From Cryobacterium flavum (GTDB taxonomy: Bacteria > Actinomycetota > Actinomycetes > Actinomycetales > Microbacteriaceae): 64,000 nucleotides of DNA. Below, one piece after another: positions 55,741-64,000 of the stretch (positions within the stretch are counted from its first letter, which is position 1; the number at the start of each line of letters is the position of its first letter). Position numbers and translations under genes: made by a program. Below the pieces are notes generated by a model. It did not search any database. It saw nothing but the letters and a program-made list of their open reading frames with translations, and was not told the DNA's origin. The stretch spans positions 62,001 through 126,000 of the forward strand of contig NZ_FNIB01000002.1 in assembly GCF_900103805.1 (NCBI RefSeq). The letters are read 5' to 3'.

Positions 55741-56388
55741 ATGTTCACCGGAATCATCGAGGAGCTCGGCCAGATCGAGCGCATCGAGACCACAGCGGAT
55801 GCCGCCCGCCTCACCATCCGCGGCCCACTCGTGGTCGACGGCGCCGGTCACGGCGACTCCATCGCCGTAGCCGGCGTCTGCCTCACCGTGGTCGAACGCA
55901 CCCCCGACACGTTCACCGCCGACGTGATGGCCCAGACCCTGTCGATGTCGACCCTGTCTGACGCCAGAGTCGGCTCCACGGTCAACCTCGAACGCGCCGC
56001 CCTCGTCGGCGGACGACTCGGCGGCCACATCGTGCAGGGCCACATCGACGGCACCAGCACCGTACTCGCCGTCACCCCCGGCGAGGCCTGGCGGGTGCTG
56101 CGATTCAGCCTCAGCGCCCAGCTGGCGCCGCTCGTGGTCGGTAAGGGGTCGATCGCCATCGACGGCGTCTCCCTCACCGTGAGCAACATCAGTCCGGCCA
56201 CCGATGTGAACCAGTGGTTCGAGGTGTCGCTCATTCCGGAGACCCTCACCGCCACCACCCTCGGCGAACGCGCCGTCGGCGACCGGGTCAACATCGAGAC
56301 CGACATTCTGGCGCGCCACGTCGAACGGATGCTGGCCCTCGCCACCCACAATTCCCAGCCCGAAGCAGCAACAAGGAGCGCATCATGA
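55741..56388 (+). CDS. ribE: Riboflavin synthase, alpha subunit
   Basis: A 215-residue trimeric riboflavin synthase made of two tandem lumazine-binding repeats. It begins with the canonical MFTGIIEELG. Repeat 1 includes GDSIAVAGVCLTVV and repeat 2 KGSIAIDGVSLTVS; GGHIVQGHIDGT lies between. The ATG at 55741 is preceded by AAGGA at about five bases and gives the standard N-terminus; an extended frame upstream lies within ribD. Its stop overlaps the ribBA start (ATGA). It dismutates lumazine to riboflavin. Confidence 0.96.
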   Translation: MFTGIIEELGQIERIETTADAARLTIRGPLVVDGAGHGDSIAVAGVCLTVVERTPDTFTADVMAQTLSMSTLSDARVGSTVNLERAALVGGRLGGHIVQGHIDGTSTVLAVTPGEAWRVLRFSLSAQLAPLVVGKGSIAIDGVSLTVSNISPATDVNQWFEVSLIPETLTATTLGERAVGDRVNIETDILARHVERMLALATHNSQPEAATRSAS

Positions 56389-57644
56389 GCCTCGCCGATA
56401 TTCCCTCCGCACTCGACGCCCTGCGCCTCGGCCGACCGGTCATCGTCGCCGACGACGAGGGCCGCGAAAACGAGGGCGACGTCATCATCTCCGCCCAGTT
56501 GGCCACGCAGGAGTGGATCGCCTGGACCGTGCGCTACTCCTCCGGATTCATCTGCGCGCCGATGACCAACGAGATCGCCGACCAGCTCGACCTGCCGGTG
56601 ATGGTGCTCAACAACGAGGACCCACTCGGCACCAACTACACGGTGAGTGTCGATGCCGCCGACCGGCTGTCGACCGGCATCAGTGCCGCTGACCGCGCCC
56701 ACACCCTGCGGGTGCTGGCCGACCCGCAGTCGGCCCCGGCCAGCCTGCACCGCCCCGGCCACATCCTGCCGCTGCGGGCCCGCGACGGCGGCGTGCGAGA
56801 GCGCGGCGGCCACACCGAAGCCGGCGTCGACCTCATGAAACTGGCCGGCCTGGTTCCGGTCGCCGCGATCGCCGAGATCGTCGCCGAGGACGGCGAAATG
56901 ATGCGCCTGCCCGGCCTGCTCGAACTCGGTGAGCGCGAGGGGCTGCTCGTCATCACGATCAAAGACCTGATCAGCTACCTGGACGAGTTCCACCCGAACG
57001 AGGCGCTGCCGACGATCGCCCCGATCATCGAGGCCCCGCGGGTCGACTTCGAGGTGGAGACCACGGTGCCCACCCGGCACGGGGCCTTCCGAGTACGCGC
57101 CTACCGGGACCGCTCCACCGGTGCCGATCACGTCGCTTTCGTCGCCGGAACCCCGGTCAATGGTGCCATTGTGCGGGTGCACTCCGAGTGCCTCACCGGG
57201 GAGGCCTTCGGCTCGCTCAAGTGCGAGTGCGGACCGCAGCTCGACGCCTCCCTCGACATCATCCAGGCGGAGGGCGGCGTCGTCGTCTACCTGCGCGGCC
57301 AGGAGGGGCGCGGCATCGGCCTGATCAACAAGCTGCGCGCCTACGAGCTGCAGGAGGACGGCCTCGACACCCTCGACGCCAACCTCGCGCTGGGGCTGCC
57401 CGGCGACAGCCGCGATTACGGCGCGGCCACCAGCATCCTGCACGATCTGGGTTTGCAGTCGGTGCGGCTGCTCACCAACAACCCGGAGAAGGTGCGTCAA
57501 CTTGAACTGCACGGCGTCGCCGTGACCGAACGGGTGCCGCTCGTGGTGGGTATCGGCGAGTTCAACGAGGAGTACGTCGCCACCAAACGTGACCGCATGG
57601 GTCACCACATTTCCAACATCGAAATCATGAACGGAATCGCCTAA
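56385..57644 (+). CDS. ribBA: DHBP synthase / GTP cyclohydrolase II
   Basis: A 419-residue fusion protein. The N-terminal RibB domain (about 1-205) has [10 protein letters not shown] and HTEAGVDL (metal and substrate residues). The C-terminal RibA domain has the zinc cysteines in [17 protein letters not shown], the catalytic [13 protein letters not shown] and [11 protein letters not shown]. Both active sites look intact. The ATG at 56385 overlaps the ribE stop and has AAGGAG seven bases upstream. It supplies both precursors for the pathway. The ribH start overlaps its stop (TAATG). Confidence 0.96.
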   Translation: MSLADIPSALDALRLGRPVIVADDEGRENEGDVIISAQLATQEWIAWTVRYSSGFICAPMTNEIADQLDLPVMVLNNEDPLGTNYTVSVDAADRLSTGISAADRAHTLRVLADPQSAPASLHRPGHILPLRARDGGVRERGGHTEAGVDLMKLAGLVPVAAIAEIVAEDGEMMRLPGLLELGEREGLLVITIKDLISYLDEFHPNEALPTIAPIIEAPRVDFEVETTVPTRHGAFRVRAYRDRSTGADHVAFVAGTPVNGAIVRVHSECLTGEAFGSLKCECGPQLDASLDIIQAEGGVVVYLRGQEGRGIGLINKLRAYELQEDGLDTLDANLALGLPGDSRDYGAATSILHDLGLQSVRLLTNNPEKVRQLELHGVAVTERVPLVVGIGEFNEEYVATKRDRMGHHISNIEIMNGIA

Positions 57645-58120
57645 TGGCTGGAACAGGACCCACAATCAGCGTTGACGGACGCGGCCTTCGGCTCGTCATC
57701 GTTGCCGGTCTGTGGCACACCGGCATCACCGACGGCCTCATCGCCGGCGCGACCCGGGTGCTCGAAGCGAGCAACGCCGAATTCTCACTCGTTCGCGTTC
57801 CGGGCAGCTTCGAATTGCCCGTCGCCTGCAAGGTCGCGCTCGATAGCGGTGCCGACGCGGTCGTCGCGCTCGGCGTGATCATTCGCGGCGGCACCCCCCA
57901 CTTCGAGTTCGTTTCGAAAGCGGCAACGGATGGCCTCACCCGCGTCGCCCTCGACACCGGCAAGCCTGTGGGGTTCGGCGTCTTGACGCTGGACGACGAG
58001 CAGCAGGGCCTCGACCGGGCCGGATTGCCCGGGTCGAAGGAAGACAAGGGCGAGGAGGCGGCATCCGCTGCCCTCTCGACCGCGTTGGTGCTTCGGGAGT
58101 TGCGCGGGCACATCGGGTAA
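57644..58120 (+). CDS. ribH: 6,7-dimethyl-8-ribityllumazine synthase
   Basis: A 158-residue lumazine synthase. The family blocks are [32 protein letters not shown] (catalytic His in the TPHFE segment) and [21 protein letters not shown]. It condenses the ribBA and ribD products into lumazine, used by RibE. The typical variant GCVIRGDT is replaced by GVIIRGGT, a tolerated change. It is the last gene of the riboflavin operon. Icosahedral assembly is a family property. Confidence 0.95.
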   Translation: MAGTGPTISVDGRGLRLVIVAGLWHTGITDGLIAGATRVLEASNAEFSLVRVPGSFELPVACKVALDSGADAVVALGVIIRGGTPHFEFVSKAATDGLTRVALDTGKPVGFGVLTLDDEQQGLDRAGLPGSKEDKGEEAASAALSTALVLRELRGHIG

Positions 58121-58153
58121 GGGACGGCGTCTTTGTGTCTCTAGGCTGAACGC

Positions 58154-58510
58154 ATGGACCTTATACGCAATATTCTGCTCATTCTGCACTTCGTCGGACT
58201 GGCTTCGCTGCTCGGCGGCTTTCTCGTGCAGATCAAGCCGATCATTGCCAGCAAGGGCACGATCGTCGCCGCAATGTTCCACGGTGCGCTGACCCAGCTG
58301 GTCACCGGCGTGCTGCTCGTCGGCATCATCGAGATGGGTTCGCTCGGCCACATCGACAATGCCAAGATCGGCGTCAAGCTGGTCGTGCTCCTCGTGATCA
58401 CCGTGCTCGTGATCGTCAACCGCAAGAAGCCGAGCGTTTCATCGCTCGTGCTCTGGGCCATTGGCGCCTTGACCCTGGCCAACGTTGCCATCGCGGTGCT
58501 CTGGAAGTAA
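58154..58510 (+). CDS. Small conserved-type membrane protein of unknown function
   Basis: A 118-residue, strongly hydrophobic protein with four predicted helices (about residues 5-25, 37-60, 72-88 and 95-116). Loops are short; the only charged cluster is VNRKKPSV between helices 3 and 4. No enzyme motif is visible. It starts at ATG 58154, 33 bp after ribH, so it may be read through from the riboflavin operon, but nothing links it to flavins. Similar small proteins follow rib operons in other actinobacteria only as far as I recall, which is weak evidence. Confidence 0.7.
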   Translation: MDLIRNILLILHFVGLASLLGGFLVQIKPIIASKGTIVAAMFHGALTQLVTGVLLVGIIEMGSLGHIDNAKIGVKLVVLLVITVLVIVNRKKPSVSSLVLWAIGALTLANVAIAVLWK

Positions 58511-58652
58511 CTGCGCGAAAGCGGGCTAAGGTATTTTGTGACCTCTACACGCGGCCACACCACCATTCGTGCGTAAACGCTTCCGCGGGAAGTCAGATCG
58601 ACTTGCGGGTTTCGTCGGCGCTCAGCCATCCTTTCGAAAGCGTTCCATCCTC

Positions 58653-60005
58653 ATGTCAACAAGCACAGCGTCAGTATCGACGCCGACTACACCTCTCAAT
58701 CCGAAGAGTCGCGTCATCATGGCGAGCCTCATCGGCACGACCATTGAGTTCTACGACTTCTACGTCTACGCGACGGCAGCCGTTCTGGTCTTCCCGCACC
58801 TGTTCTTTCCGACCGGCAACGACACCACCGCGCTGCTCGCCTCCTTCGCCGTCTTCGGCGCTGCGATGGTCGCCCGCCCGATCGGCGCGCTGTTCTTCGG
58901 CCACTTCGGTGACCGCAAGGGACGCAAGGCCACCCTGGTCGGCGCTCTGCTCACGATGGGTATCGCGACCTTTTTGATCGGCCTGCTGCCGACCTACGCC
59001 ATGATCGGCTGGTGGGCACCGCTCATGCTCGTCATCCTGCGTCTCGCCCAAGGCTTCGCCCTCGGTGGGGAGTGGAGCGGCGCGGCGCTGGTTGCGACCG
59101 AGAATGCTCCGGTCGGCAAGCGCGCCTGGTACGGCACCTTCCCGCAGGTCGGCGCCCCGCTCGGCTTCATCATTGCCAACGGCCTGTTTCTCGGCCTCGC
59201 CCTCGCGCTGCCGTCGACCGACCCGACCCGTCCGTCGGAGGCGTTCCTCGAGTGGGCCTGGCGCGTGCCGTTCCTGTTCTCGGCCGTGATGGTCATCGTC
59301 GGACTCTGGGTGCGTCTGCGCCTAGTTGAAAGTGACGTCTTCACCAAGGTCGTCAAGGCTGACAGAGTTGAGAAGCTGCCGCTCGCTGCCGTGTTCAAGT
59401 CCAACTGGCGCGAACTCATCCTCGGCACGTTCATCATGCTGGCCACCTACGTGCTGTTCTACCTGATGACCACCTTCACGCTGAGCTACGGTCGTGCCGC
59501 CACCGATGCCGAGGTCCCCGGACTCGGCTTCACCTACAACAGCTTCATTCTCATGATGATTCTCGGCGTGGTGTTCTTCGGAATCTTCACCCTCGCCTCC
59601 GGCCCCTGGGCGGATAAGCACGGACGTCGCAAGACGCTCATCATCGTGACCCTGTTCATCATCGTGTTCGGGTTCCTCTTCGTGCCGTTGCTCGGTGCCG
59701 GTGACCTCAGTGTGATGCTGTTCCTCATCGTGGGCTTCTCGCTCATGGGCATGACCTTCGGCCCGATGGGCGCGTTGCTGCCCGAGCTGTTCCCGACCAA
59801 TGTGCGCTACACCGGCTCGGCGTTCGCTTACAACATAAGTTCCATTCTGGGTGCCGCAGTTGCCCCGTTCATCGCCGTCTGGCTCTGGACGATCGGCGAG
59901 GGCAGCCCGTTCTGGGTCGGCATCTACCTCTCGGTGATGGGTGTCATCACCCTGATCGCGCTGATCCTGAGCCGCGAAACCAAAGACCTCGACCTGCACC
60001 GCTGA
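58653..60005 (+). CDS. MFS transporter, metabolite:H+ symporter (MHS) family
   Basis: A 450-residue twelve-helix transporter of the ProP/ShiA/KgtP branch. It begins with SRVIMASLIGTTIEFYDFYV, the MHS signature region, and has loop 2-3 motif GHFGDRKGRKATLV and RLAQGFALGGEWSGAAL. The second-half motif is ADKHGRRKTLI. Family substrates include proline/betaine, shikimate, dicarboxylates and citrate; the exact one is not clear. I start it at ATG 58653 (MSTSTASVSTP) because the extended upstream frame is basic and non-homologous; no strong Shine-Dalgarno is visible in either case. A hairpin follows at 60025. Confidence 0.9.
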   Translation: MSTSTASVSTPTTPLNPKSRVIMASLIGTTIEFYDFYVYATAAVLVFPHLFFPTGNDTTALLASFAVFGAAMVARPIGALFFGHFGDRKGRKATLVGALLTMGIATFLIGLLPTYAMIGWWAPLMLVILRLAQGFALGGEWSGAALVATENAPVGKRAWYGTFPQVGAPLGFIIANGLFLGLALALPSTDPTRPSEAFLEWAWRVPFLFSAVMVIVGLWVRLRLVESDVFTKVVKADRVEKLPLAAVFKSNWRELILGTFIMLATYVLFYLMTTFTLSYGRAATDAEVPGLGFTYNSFILMMILGVVFFGIFTLASGPWADKHGRRKTLIIVTLFIIVFGFLFVPLLGAGDLSVMLFLIVGFSLMGMTFGPMGALLPELFPTNVRYTGSAFAYNISSILGAAVAPFIAVWLWTIGEGSPFWVGIYLSVMGVITLIALILSRETKDLDLHR

Positions 60006-60024
60006 GTTCTTTCGGTACGGCATC

Positions 60025-60054
60025 CGCTCCTCTCACGCTCGGCGTGGGGGAGCG
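60025..60054. terminator. Hairpin between convergent MHS and ABC-2 permease genes
   Basis: Outer arms CGCTCC (60025-60030) and GGAGCG (60049-60054) and inner arms CACGC (60034-60038) and GCGTG (60042-60046) form an interrupted stem followed by TTGTCA. It lies between two genes that end toward each other. The left arm overlaps a copy of the recurrent 9-mer (60020-60028). Confidence 0.5.
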
Positions 60055-60057
60055 TTG

Positions 60058-60897
60058 TCAGTTCAGGAAGAGGGCTTTGAGGCGGCGGGTGGTCGCGAAC
60101 AGGCCGACCACGATCATCACGGCATAGTAGAGCACGTGCCAGAGCAGCCCAAGGTTGACCTGGCCGGTGGTCAGTGCCCGCACGAGCTCGACACCGTGCC
60201 AGAGCGGCAGCGCCTGGATCACATATTGGATTCCCTGCGGGTAGACGCTGAGCGGGTAGAACGTGGCCGAAAACAGAAACATCGGCAGCAGCACGAAGTT
60301 GATCCAGTCCATCTGCTGGAACGTCTTCATGTAGCTTGTGACCGCCATACCCACGCTCGCAAAGCCGAACGCGATGAGCAACACGGCGAGCAGGGCGAGC
60401 AGCGCCCACCAGGACAGGTTCAGGCCGAGGGCCTGCATGACGAGCATGAATCCGGTCGCGTAGAGCAGTCCGCGCAGCAGGGCGAGCGAGATCTCGCCGA
60501 GTGCCACGTCGAGCGGGCCGAGCGAGGTCGACAGCATCCCCTCGTAAAGCTTGGCGAACTGCATCTTGAAGAACACGTTCCAGGTCGAGTCGTAGATCGC
60601 GCCGTTCATCGCGGCGACGGCGAGCAGGGCCGGGGCAATGAACGCTGCGTAGGAGACCTGGGTGCCGTCGGCGGTCTGCACCTGCCCGATCAGTGCCCCG
60701 AGGCCGAGGCCCATTGACAGCAGGTAGAAGATGGGCTCGACGAAGCCGCTCAGTACGACGAGGGAGTTGGTGCTGCGGGTCGCTCGCCAGCCGCGCGCCA
60801 TGACACTGCGCGCGTTGCCAGCATAAAGGTGGCCGAACGCGCGCGGCGGGCGAGCGCCCGCCGCGATCGTCGACGGAGACAGCTGCGGCCCGGTCAC
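60058..60897 (-). CDS. ABC-2 type permease (DrrB-like), second subunit
   Basis: A 279-residue exporter permease with six helices. It has FVEPIFYLLSMGLGLGALIG, the central GMAVTSYMKTFQQMDWINFVLLP (split: SYMKTFQQMDWINF precedes the conserved helix) and LFSATFYPLSVYPQGIQ, which are DrrB/NodJ hallmarks. The start is GTG 60895-60897, overlapping the stop of the other permease (GTGA); a longer frame upstream lies inside that gene. It probably pairs with the permease at 60894 and the ATPase at 61754. Confidence 0.9.
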   Translation of the reverse strand: MTGPQLSPSTIAAGARPPRAFGHLYAGNARSVMARGWRATRSTNSLVVLSGFVEPIFYLLSMGLGLGALIGQVQTADGTQVSYAAFIAPALLAVAAMNGAIYDSTWNVFFKMQFAKLYEGMLSTSLGPLDVALGEISLALLRGLLYATGFMLVMQALGLNLSWWALLALLAVLLIAFGFASVGMAVTSYMKTFQQMDWINFVLLPMFLFSATFYPLSVYPQGIQYVIQALPLWHGVELVRALTTGQVNLGLLWHVLYYAVMIVVGLFATTRRLKALFLN

Positions 60898-61757
60898 TTG
60901 TTCAACCTGTCGGCCGTGAGGCGGCGGGCACAGATCCAGCCGACGGCCAGCAGCGCGGCGAGATAGAGCACGTGCACGAGGCTCAACCAGATCGGCTCCG
61001 GCATACCGTAGGCGAAGACTCGAGAGAGTTCGGTGCCGTGCCAGAGTGGCGAGATCCAGCCGATCCACTGCAGGTACGGTGGCAGCACATCGAGGGGAAA
61101 GAACGTGCCCGAGAACAGGGTCATCGGCAAAATGACGAAGCGTTGCACCATGGCGAGCTGTCCGGTGTCGTCTTTGAGGGTGGCCGTGTAGGCCATCACG
61201 AGCGCCCCGAAGGCCAGGCCGGTGAGCAGCGCCACGAGCACAGCGACGAACCCCAGTGGCCTCGGTACCGCCCCGAAGACCAGCATGAAGACGAAGAAGA
61301 TGGCACAGGTGAGCAGCATGCGCGCGGCGACCGAGATGACGATGCCGTTGATGATCTGGCCGGGCTGAATCGAGCTTGCGTTCATGCCGAAGAAGGTGGG
61401 GTTCCACTTGAAGCCGAGCATGATCGGGTAGGTGAACTCTTCGGATGCCACCGCGATCGCACTGCTGGCGAGCAACGCCGGGGCGAGGAAGGAGAGGTAG
61501 CTCACCACGTTGACGGCGTCGTCGCCGAGATTGCCGTCGACCAGGCTTGCCAGGCCTACCCCCATCGCGTACAGGTAGACCAGCGGGCTACCGATTGCTG
61601 TGAACAGCACGGTCTGGGCATACGACCGCATCACCCGAAATCGGTGTTCGGCCACATACCAGGAGCCGTAACGGCGGGTACGCGCGGCCTGCGCGACCGC
61701 CGCCGCGAGCGTATCAGAGCGGATGCCGTCGCTCGTGTTATCGGAAAGCGTGCTCAT
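60894..61757 (-). CDS. ABC-2 type permease (DrrB-like), first subunit
   Basis: A 287-residue exporter permease with six helices. Family blocks are PLVYLYAMGVGLASLVDG, AYTATLKDDTGQLAMVQRFVI and LFSGTFFPLDVLPPYLQWIGWISP (split: LFSGTFFPLDVLPPYLQ). It resembles the neighbouring permease and likely forms a heterodimer with it. ATG 61755-61757 overlaps the ATPase stop (ATGA). The N-terminal 45 residues are soluble. The system exports a hydrophobic compound or glycolipid; substrate unknown. Confidence 0.9.
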   Translation of the reverse strand: MSTLSDNTSDGIRSDTLAAAVAQAARTRRYGSWYVAEHRFRVMRSYAQTVLFTAIGSPLVYLYAMGVGLASLVDGNLGDDAVNVVSYLSFLAPALLASSAIAVASEEFTYPIMLGFKWNPTFFGMNASSIQPGQIINGIVISVAARMLLTCAIFFVFMLVFGAVPRPLGFVAVLVALLTGLAFGALVMAYTATLKDDTGQLAMVQRFVILPMTLFSGTFFPLDVLPPYLQWIGWISPLWHGTELSRVFAYGMPEPIWLSLVHVLYLAALLAVGWICARRLTADRLNK

Positions 61758-62695
61758 TCGATCAGGTTTCGGCCGGTGAGCCGCAGGAACACGTCTTCGA
61801 GGCTGGAGCGACGCACGAGGCTGGTGATCGGGTGGAGGCCGGCTGCGGTCATCCGCTCTAATTCATTCTCGCCGCTGTCGCTGTAGACCAGGATGCGGTC
61901 GGGCAGCACGTCGACCCGCTCGCCATAGCCCTCGATGCGGCCCGCGACCTCGGCGTTCTGGGTGGACCCGAACCGCACCTCGAGCACTTCGCGCGAGGAA
62001 TAGCGGCGAATGAGGTCGGCCGGGGAACCTTCGGCCATGATGCGCCCCTTGTCGACCACGACGAGGCGGTCGCAGAGCTGCTCGGCTTCGTCCATATAGT
62101 GGGTGGTGAGGAGCAGCGTCGTGCCCTGCTCTTTCAGGCGGAAGAGGCGGTCCCAGAGAATGTGGCGTGCCTGCGGGTCGAGGCCGGTGGTCGGTTCGTC
62201 GAGGAGCAGGATGCGCGGGTCGTTGATGAGGGCCCGGGCGATGGTGAGGCGACGCTTCATGCCGCCGGACAGGTCATCGACCTTGGCGGAGGCCTTGTCG
62301 GCGAGCTGCGCGAACTCGAGCAGTTCGTCGGCCCGACGGGCCACCCGGGCGCGCGGCAGCCCGAAGTAGCGGCCGTAGACCAGTAGGTTCTCCCGCACCT
62401 TGAGTTCCATGTCGAGGTTGTTCTCCTGCGGAACGACACCGAGCTGGGAGCGAATCTCGGGACCATACCGATTGGGGTCGAGGCCGAGCACAGCCAGGTC
62501 GCCGCTCGTGCGCGTGGAGACCGCACCGATCATGCGCATCGTCGTGGATTTACCGGCGCCGTTGGGCCCGAGCAGCCCGAAGGACTCCCCCGGCGCAACC
62601 TCAAAGCTGATGCCGTCGACGGCGACGAAATCGCTTGCGTTCTTGACCGGATAACTTTTGACGAGATTCTGGGTGGCGATGACAGGCTCTGGCAC
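61754..62695 (-). CDS. ABC transporter ATP-binding protein (DrrA-like)
   Basis: A 313-residue ATPase of the drug/nodulation exporter class. Walker A is GPNGAGKST, the Q-loop is in VVPQENNLD, the signature is LSGGMKRRLTIARALI, Walker B is ILLLDEPTTGLDPQARH and the switch His is in TTHYMDEAEQL. A C-terminal DrrA-type extension of about 75 residues follows. The start is GTG 62693-62695. It is the first gene of the three-gene exporter operon and is divergent from another ABC exporter gene 67 bp away. Confidence 0.94.
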   Translation of the reverse strand: MPEPVIATQNLVKSYPVKNASDFVAVDGISFEVAPGESFGLLGPNGAGKSTTMRMIGAVSTRTSGDLAVLGLDPNRYGPEIRSQLGVVPQENNLDMELKVRENLLVYGRYFGLPRARVARRADELLEFAQLADKASAKVDDLSGGMKRRLTIARALINDPRILLLDEPTTGLDPQARHILWDRLFRLKEQGTTLLLTTHYMDEAEQLCDRLVVVDKGRIMAEGSPADLIRRYSSREVLEVRFGSTQNAEVAGRIEGYGERVDVLPDRILVYSDSGENELERMTAAGLHPITSLVRRSSLEDVFLRLTGRNLIE

Positions 62696-62762
62696 AGTTC
62701 TAACCTAGACCGCACCGGTGACACTGGGGATTGTTCGCATCTTCGGCAGCTACGATTCTCTG

Positions 62763-64000
62763 GTGACTACCGCTACCCGTGTGCCCGAATCCGCTGCTGC
62801 ATCCGCTTCGCCGAGCGCCGGGAAGACGCCGCGCGGCCGACGCGGCCGACCCGTTCCCGCCGGTCCCCGCGCCACGTTCAGCCAGTTATTGCCCTACCTG
62901 TTCGAGCACAAAAAGGTGCTCAGCGTCGTCATCGTTCTGAGCGTGCTGGGCGCCGCCGCGAGCCTGGCCCAGCCGCTGCTCGTCAGCCAGGTCATCACGA
63001 TCGTGCAGGCGAATGACCCACTCGGGTCGCTCGTTGGTGTGCTGATTGCGCTCGTGGTCATTTCGGGCCTGATCAGCGGCTACCAGCACTATCTGCTGCA
63101 GCGCACCGGCGAGGGCGTCGTGCTCTCCAGCCGGCGCAAACTGGTTGGGCGACTGCTGCGACTGCCGATCAGCGAATTCGACGCCCGCCGCACCGGAGAC
63201 CTCGTCTCCCGCGTCGGCAGCGACACCACCCTGCTGCGCGCGGTACTCACCCAGGGCCTGGTCGAAGCGATCGGCGGGTCGCTCACCTTCATCGGCGCAC
63301 TCGTGGCGATGCTCATCATCGACCCGGTACTGCTCGGCCTGACCGTGCTCGTCATCGCAGTGTCGGTGGTCACCGTCATCCTGCTGTCCCGCCGCATTCG
63401 CACCGCCAGCACGGCCGCCCAGGTGAAGGTTGGCGACCTCGCGGCCAGCGTCGAACGCGCCATCAGCGCCATTCGCACCGTGCGCGCCGCCAATGCCACC
63501 GACCGTGAAGTCGCCGTGATCGAGGAAGACGCCCGCGGCGCTTGGCGCATGGGTATCAAGGTTGCCAAGATCAGCGCCCTCGTCGTACCGATCGCCGGCA
63601 TCGCCATGCAGGTGTCGTTTCTCGTGGTGCTCGGCGTCGGCGGTTTTCGGGTCGCGAGCGACGCCATCACCATCGCCGACCTGGTCGCGTTCATTCTGTT
63701 TCTGTTCATGATGATCATGCCGCTCGGACAGTTCTTCGGCGCGATCACCTCGGTTAACTCCGCGCTCGGCGCGCTCGGCCGTATCCAGGAGATCATCGAC
63801 CTGCCCGCCGAGGACCAGTTCGACCGGGACATCGCCCCGCTCGCCATGACGGTCGGCGCCGCCAACGAAAAGGTGCGCCCCGAAGCCGCCGCGATCAGCT
63901 TCGAGAACGTGCACTTCGGCTATGCGGTCGCTCCGGTCGACGCTGATTCCAACGAAGCGGATGCTGCCGCCGCCGATATCGAGACCGCTCCCCCGTCAAC
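62763..64000 (+). CDS. ABC exporter half-transporter, 3' end cut by window edge
   Basis: An open frame from GTG 62763 runs to the window end (412 codons). After an Ala/Ser- and Arg-rich 35-residue tail, a six-helix exporter transmembrane domain follows, with RTGEGVVLSSRRKLVGRLLR, ISEFDARRTGDLVSRVGSD (coupling helix) and AQVKVGDLAASVERAISAIR. The linker region and the start of the nucleotide-binding domain (ISFENVHFGYAV) are visible at about residues 380-393, after which an acidic, Ala-rich segment begins. Walker A would lie beyond the edge. The family (MsbA/LmrA-like) exports lipids or drugs. Confidence 0.9.
   Translation, partial: MTTATRVPESAAASASPSAGKTPRGRRGRPVPAGPRATFSQLLPYLFEHKKVLSVVIVLSVLGAAASLAQPLLVSQVITIVQANDPLGSLVGVLIALVVISGLISGYQHYLLQRTGEGVVLSSRRKLVGRLLRLPISEFDARRTGDLVSRVGSDTTLLRAVLTQGLVEAIGGSLTFIGALVAMLIIDPVLLGLTVLVIAVSVVTVILLSRRIRTASTAAQVKVGDLAASVERAISAIRTVRAANATDREVAVIEEDARGAWRMGIKVAKISALVVPIAGIAMQVSFLVVLGVGGFRVASDAITIADLVAFILFLFMMIMPLGQFFGAITSVNSALGALGRIQEIIDLPAEDQFDRDIAPLAMTVGAANEKVRPEAAAISFENVHFGYAVAPVDADSNEADAAAADIETAPPS

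Noticed and set aside
60898..61407. N-terminal extension of the second ABC-2 permease
   Set aside because: The extension is His/Arg-rich and lies wholly inside the other permease gene; the GTG at 60897 forms a normal GTGA overlap.

Overview
The window looks like chromosomal DNA of a high-G+C actinobacterium, most likely a member of the Microbacteriaceae (a Cryobacterium- or Leifsonia-like organism). The reasons are the strong G/C third-position bias, frequent GTG starts, dense ATGA/GTGA gene overlaps, DtxR-type iron boxes, an actinobacterial sdhCDAB operon and a ribDE-ribBA-ribH operon behind an FMN riboswitch. Both ends cut a gene (a methyltransferase at the left, an ABC exporter at the right). 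I saw no rRNA, tRNA, CRISPR array, insertion sequence or prophage.

Layout. 1-5.4 kb (minus strand): a truncated class I methyltransferase, then a type III polyketide synthase / methyltransferase / flavin monooxygenase cassette with the gene order of the Streptomyces srsABC phenolic-lipid operon, a PAP2 phosphatase, a 16-bp tandem repeat and a broken zinc-type oxidoreductase. 5.5-16.4 kb: a CpdA-like phosphodiesterase overlapping tail-to-tail with a Stealth sugar-phosphate transferase, a DUF255 thioredoxin-fold protein, PnuC, an aldo/keto reductase and the large helicase HrpA. 16.4-19.8 kb: a polar amino-acid ABC importer and a GNAT enzyme. 19.8-26 kb: a siderophore uptake locus with two DtxR-type boxes, beside a divergent MFS gene. 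26-30.2 kb: two aldo/keto reductases, an MFS exporter and a PfkB kinase.

30.3-38.5 kb is a nucleoside uptake and salvage operon: two BMP-family lipoproteins, a double-NBD ATPase, two permeases, cytidine deaminase and thymidine phosphorylase. 38.5-41 kb holds mannose-1-phosphate guanylyltransferase and a divergent mannosyltransferase-like GT4 enzyme. 41-44.6 kb is succinate dehydrogenase. 44.6-48.9 kb carries a YihY/BrkB protein, exonuclease III, TrpRS, a GNAT enzyme and a HAD hydrolase. 49-54.4 kb is a glycerol regulon (glpK, glpF, glpD) with a divergent SorC-type regulator. 54.4-58.1 kb is riboflavin synthesis. 58.1-64 kb has a small membrane protein, an MHS transporter, a DrrAB-like ABC-2 system and the start of an ABC exporter.

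The most unusual signal is not a gene. The 9-mer A(A/G)CGGATGC occurs about 45 times by hand count on the two strands, where roughly one is expected from base composition. It lies in both orientations, in several codon phases and in intergenic DNA, including as the two arms of one terminator. Other observations worth checking are a pair of competing hairpins in the pnuC leader, a shared operator-like 14-mer linking the SorC regulator to the glpFK promoter region, a long inverted repeat on the sdh promoter, and an acidic insertion at the start of the ABC exporter nucleotide-binding domain.
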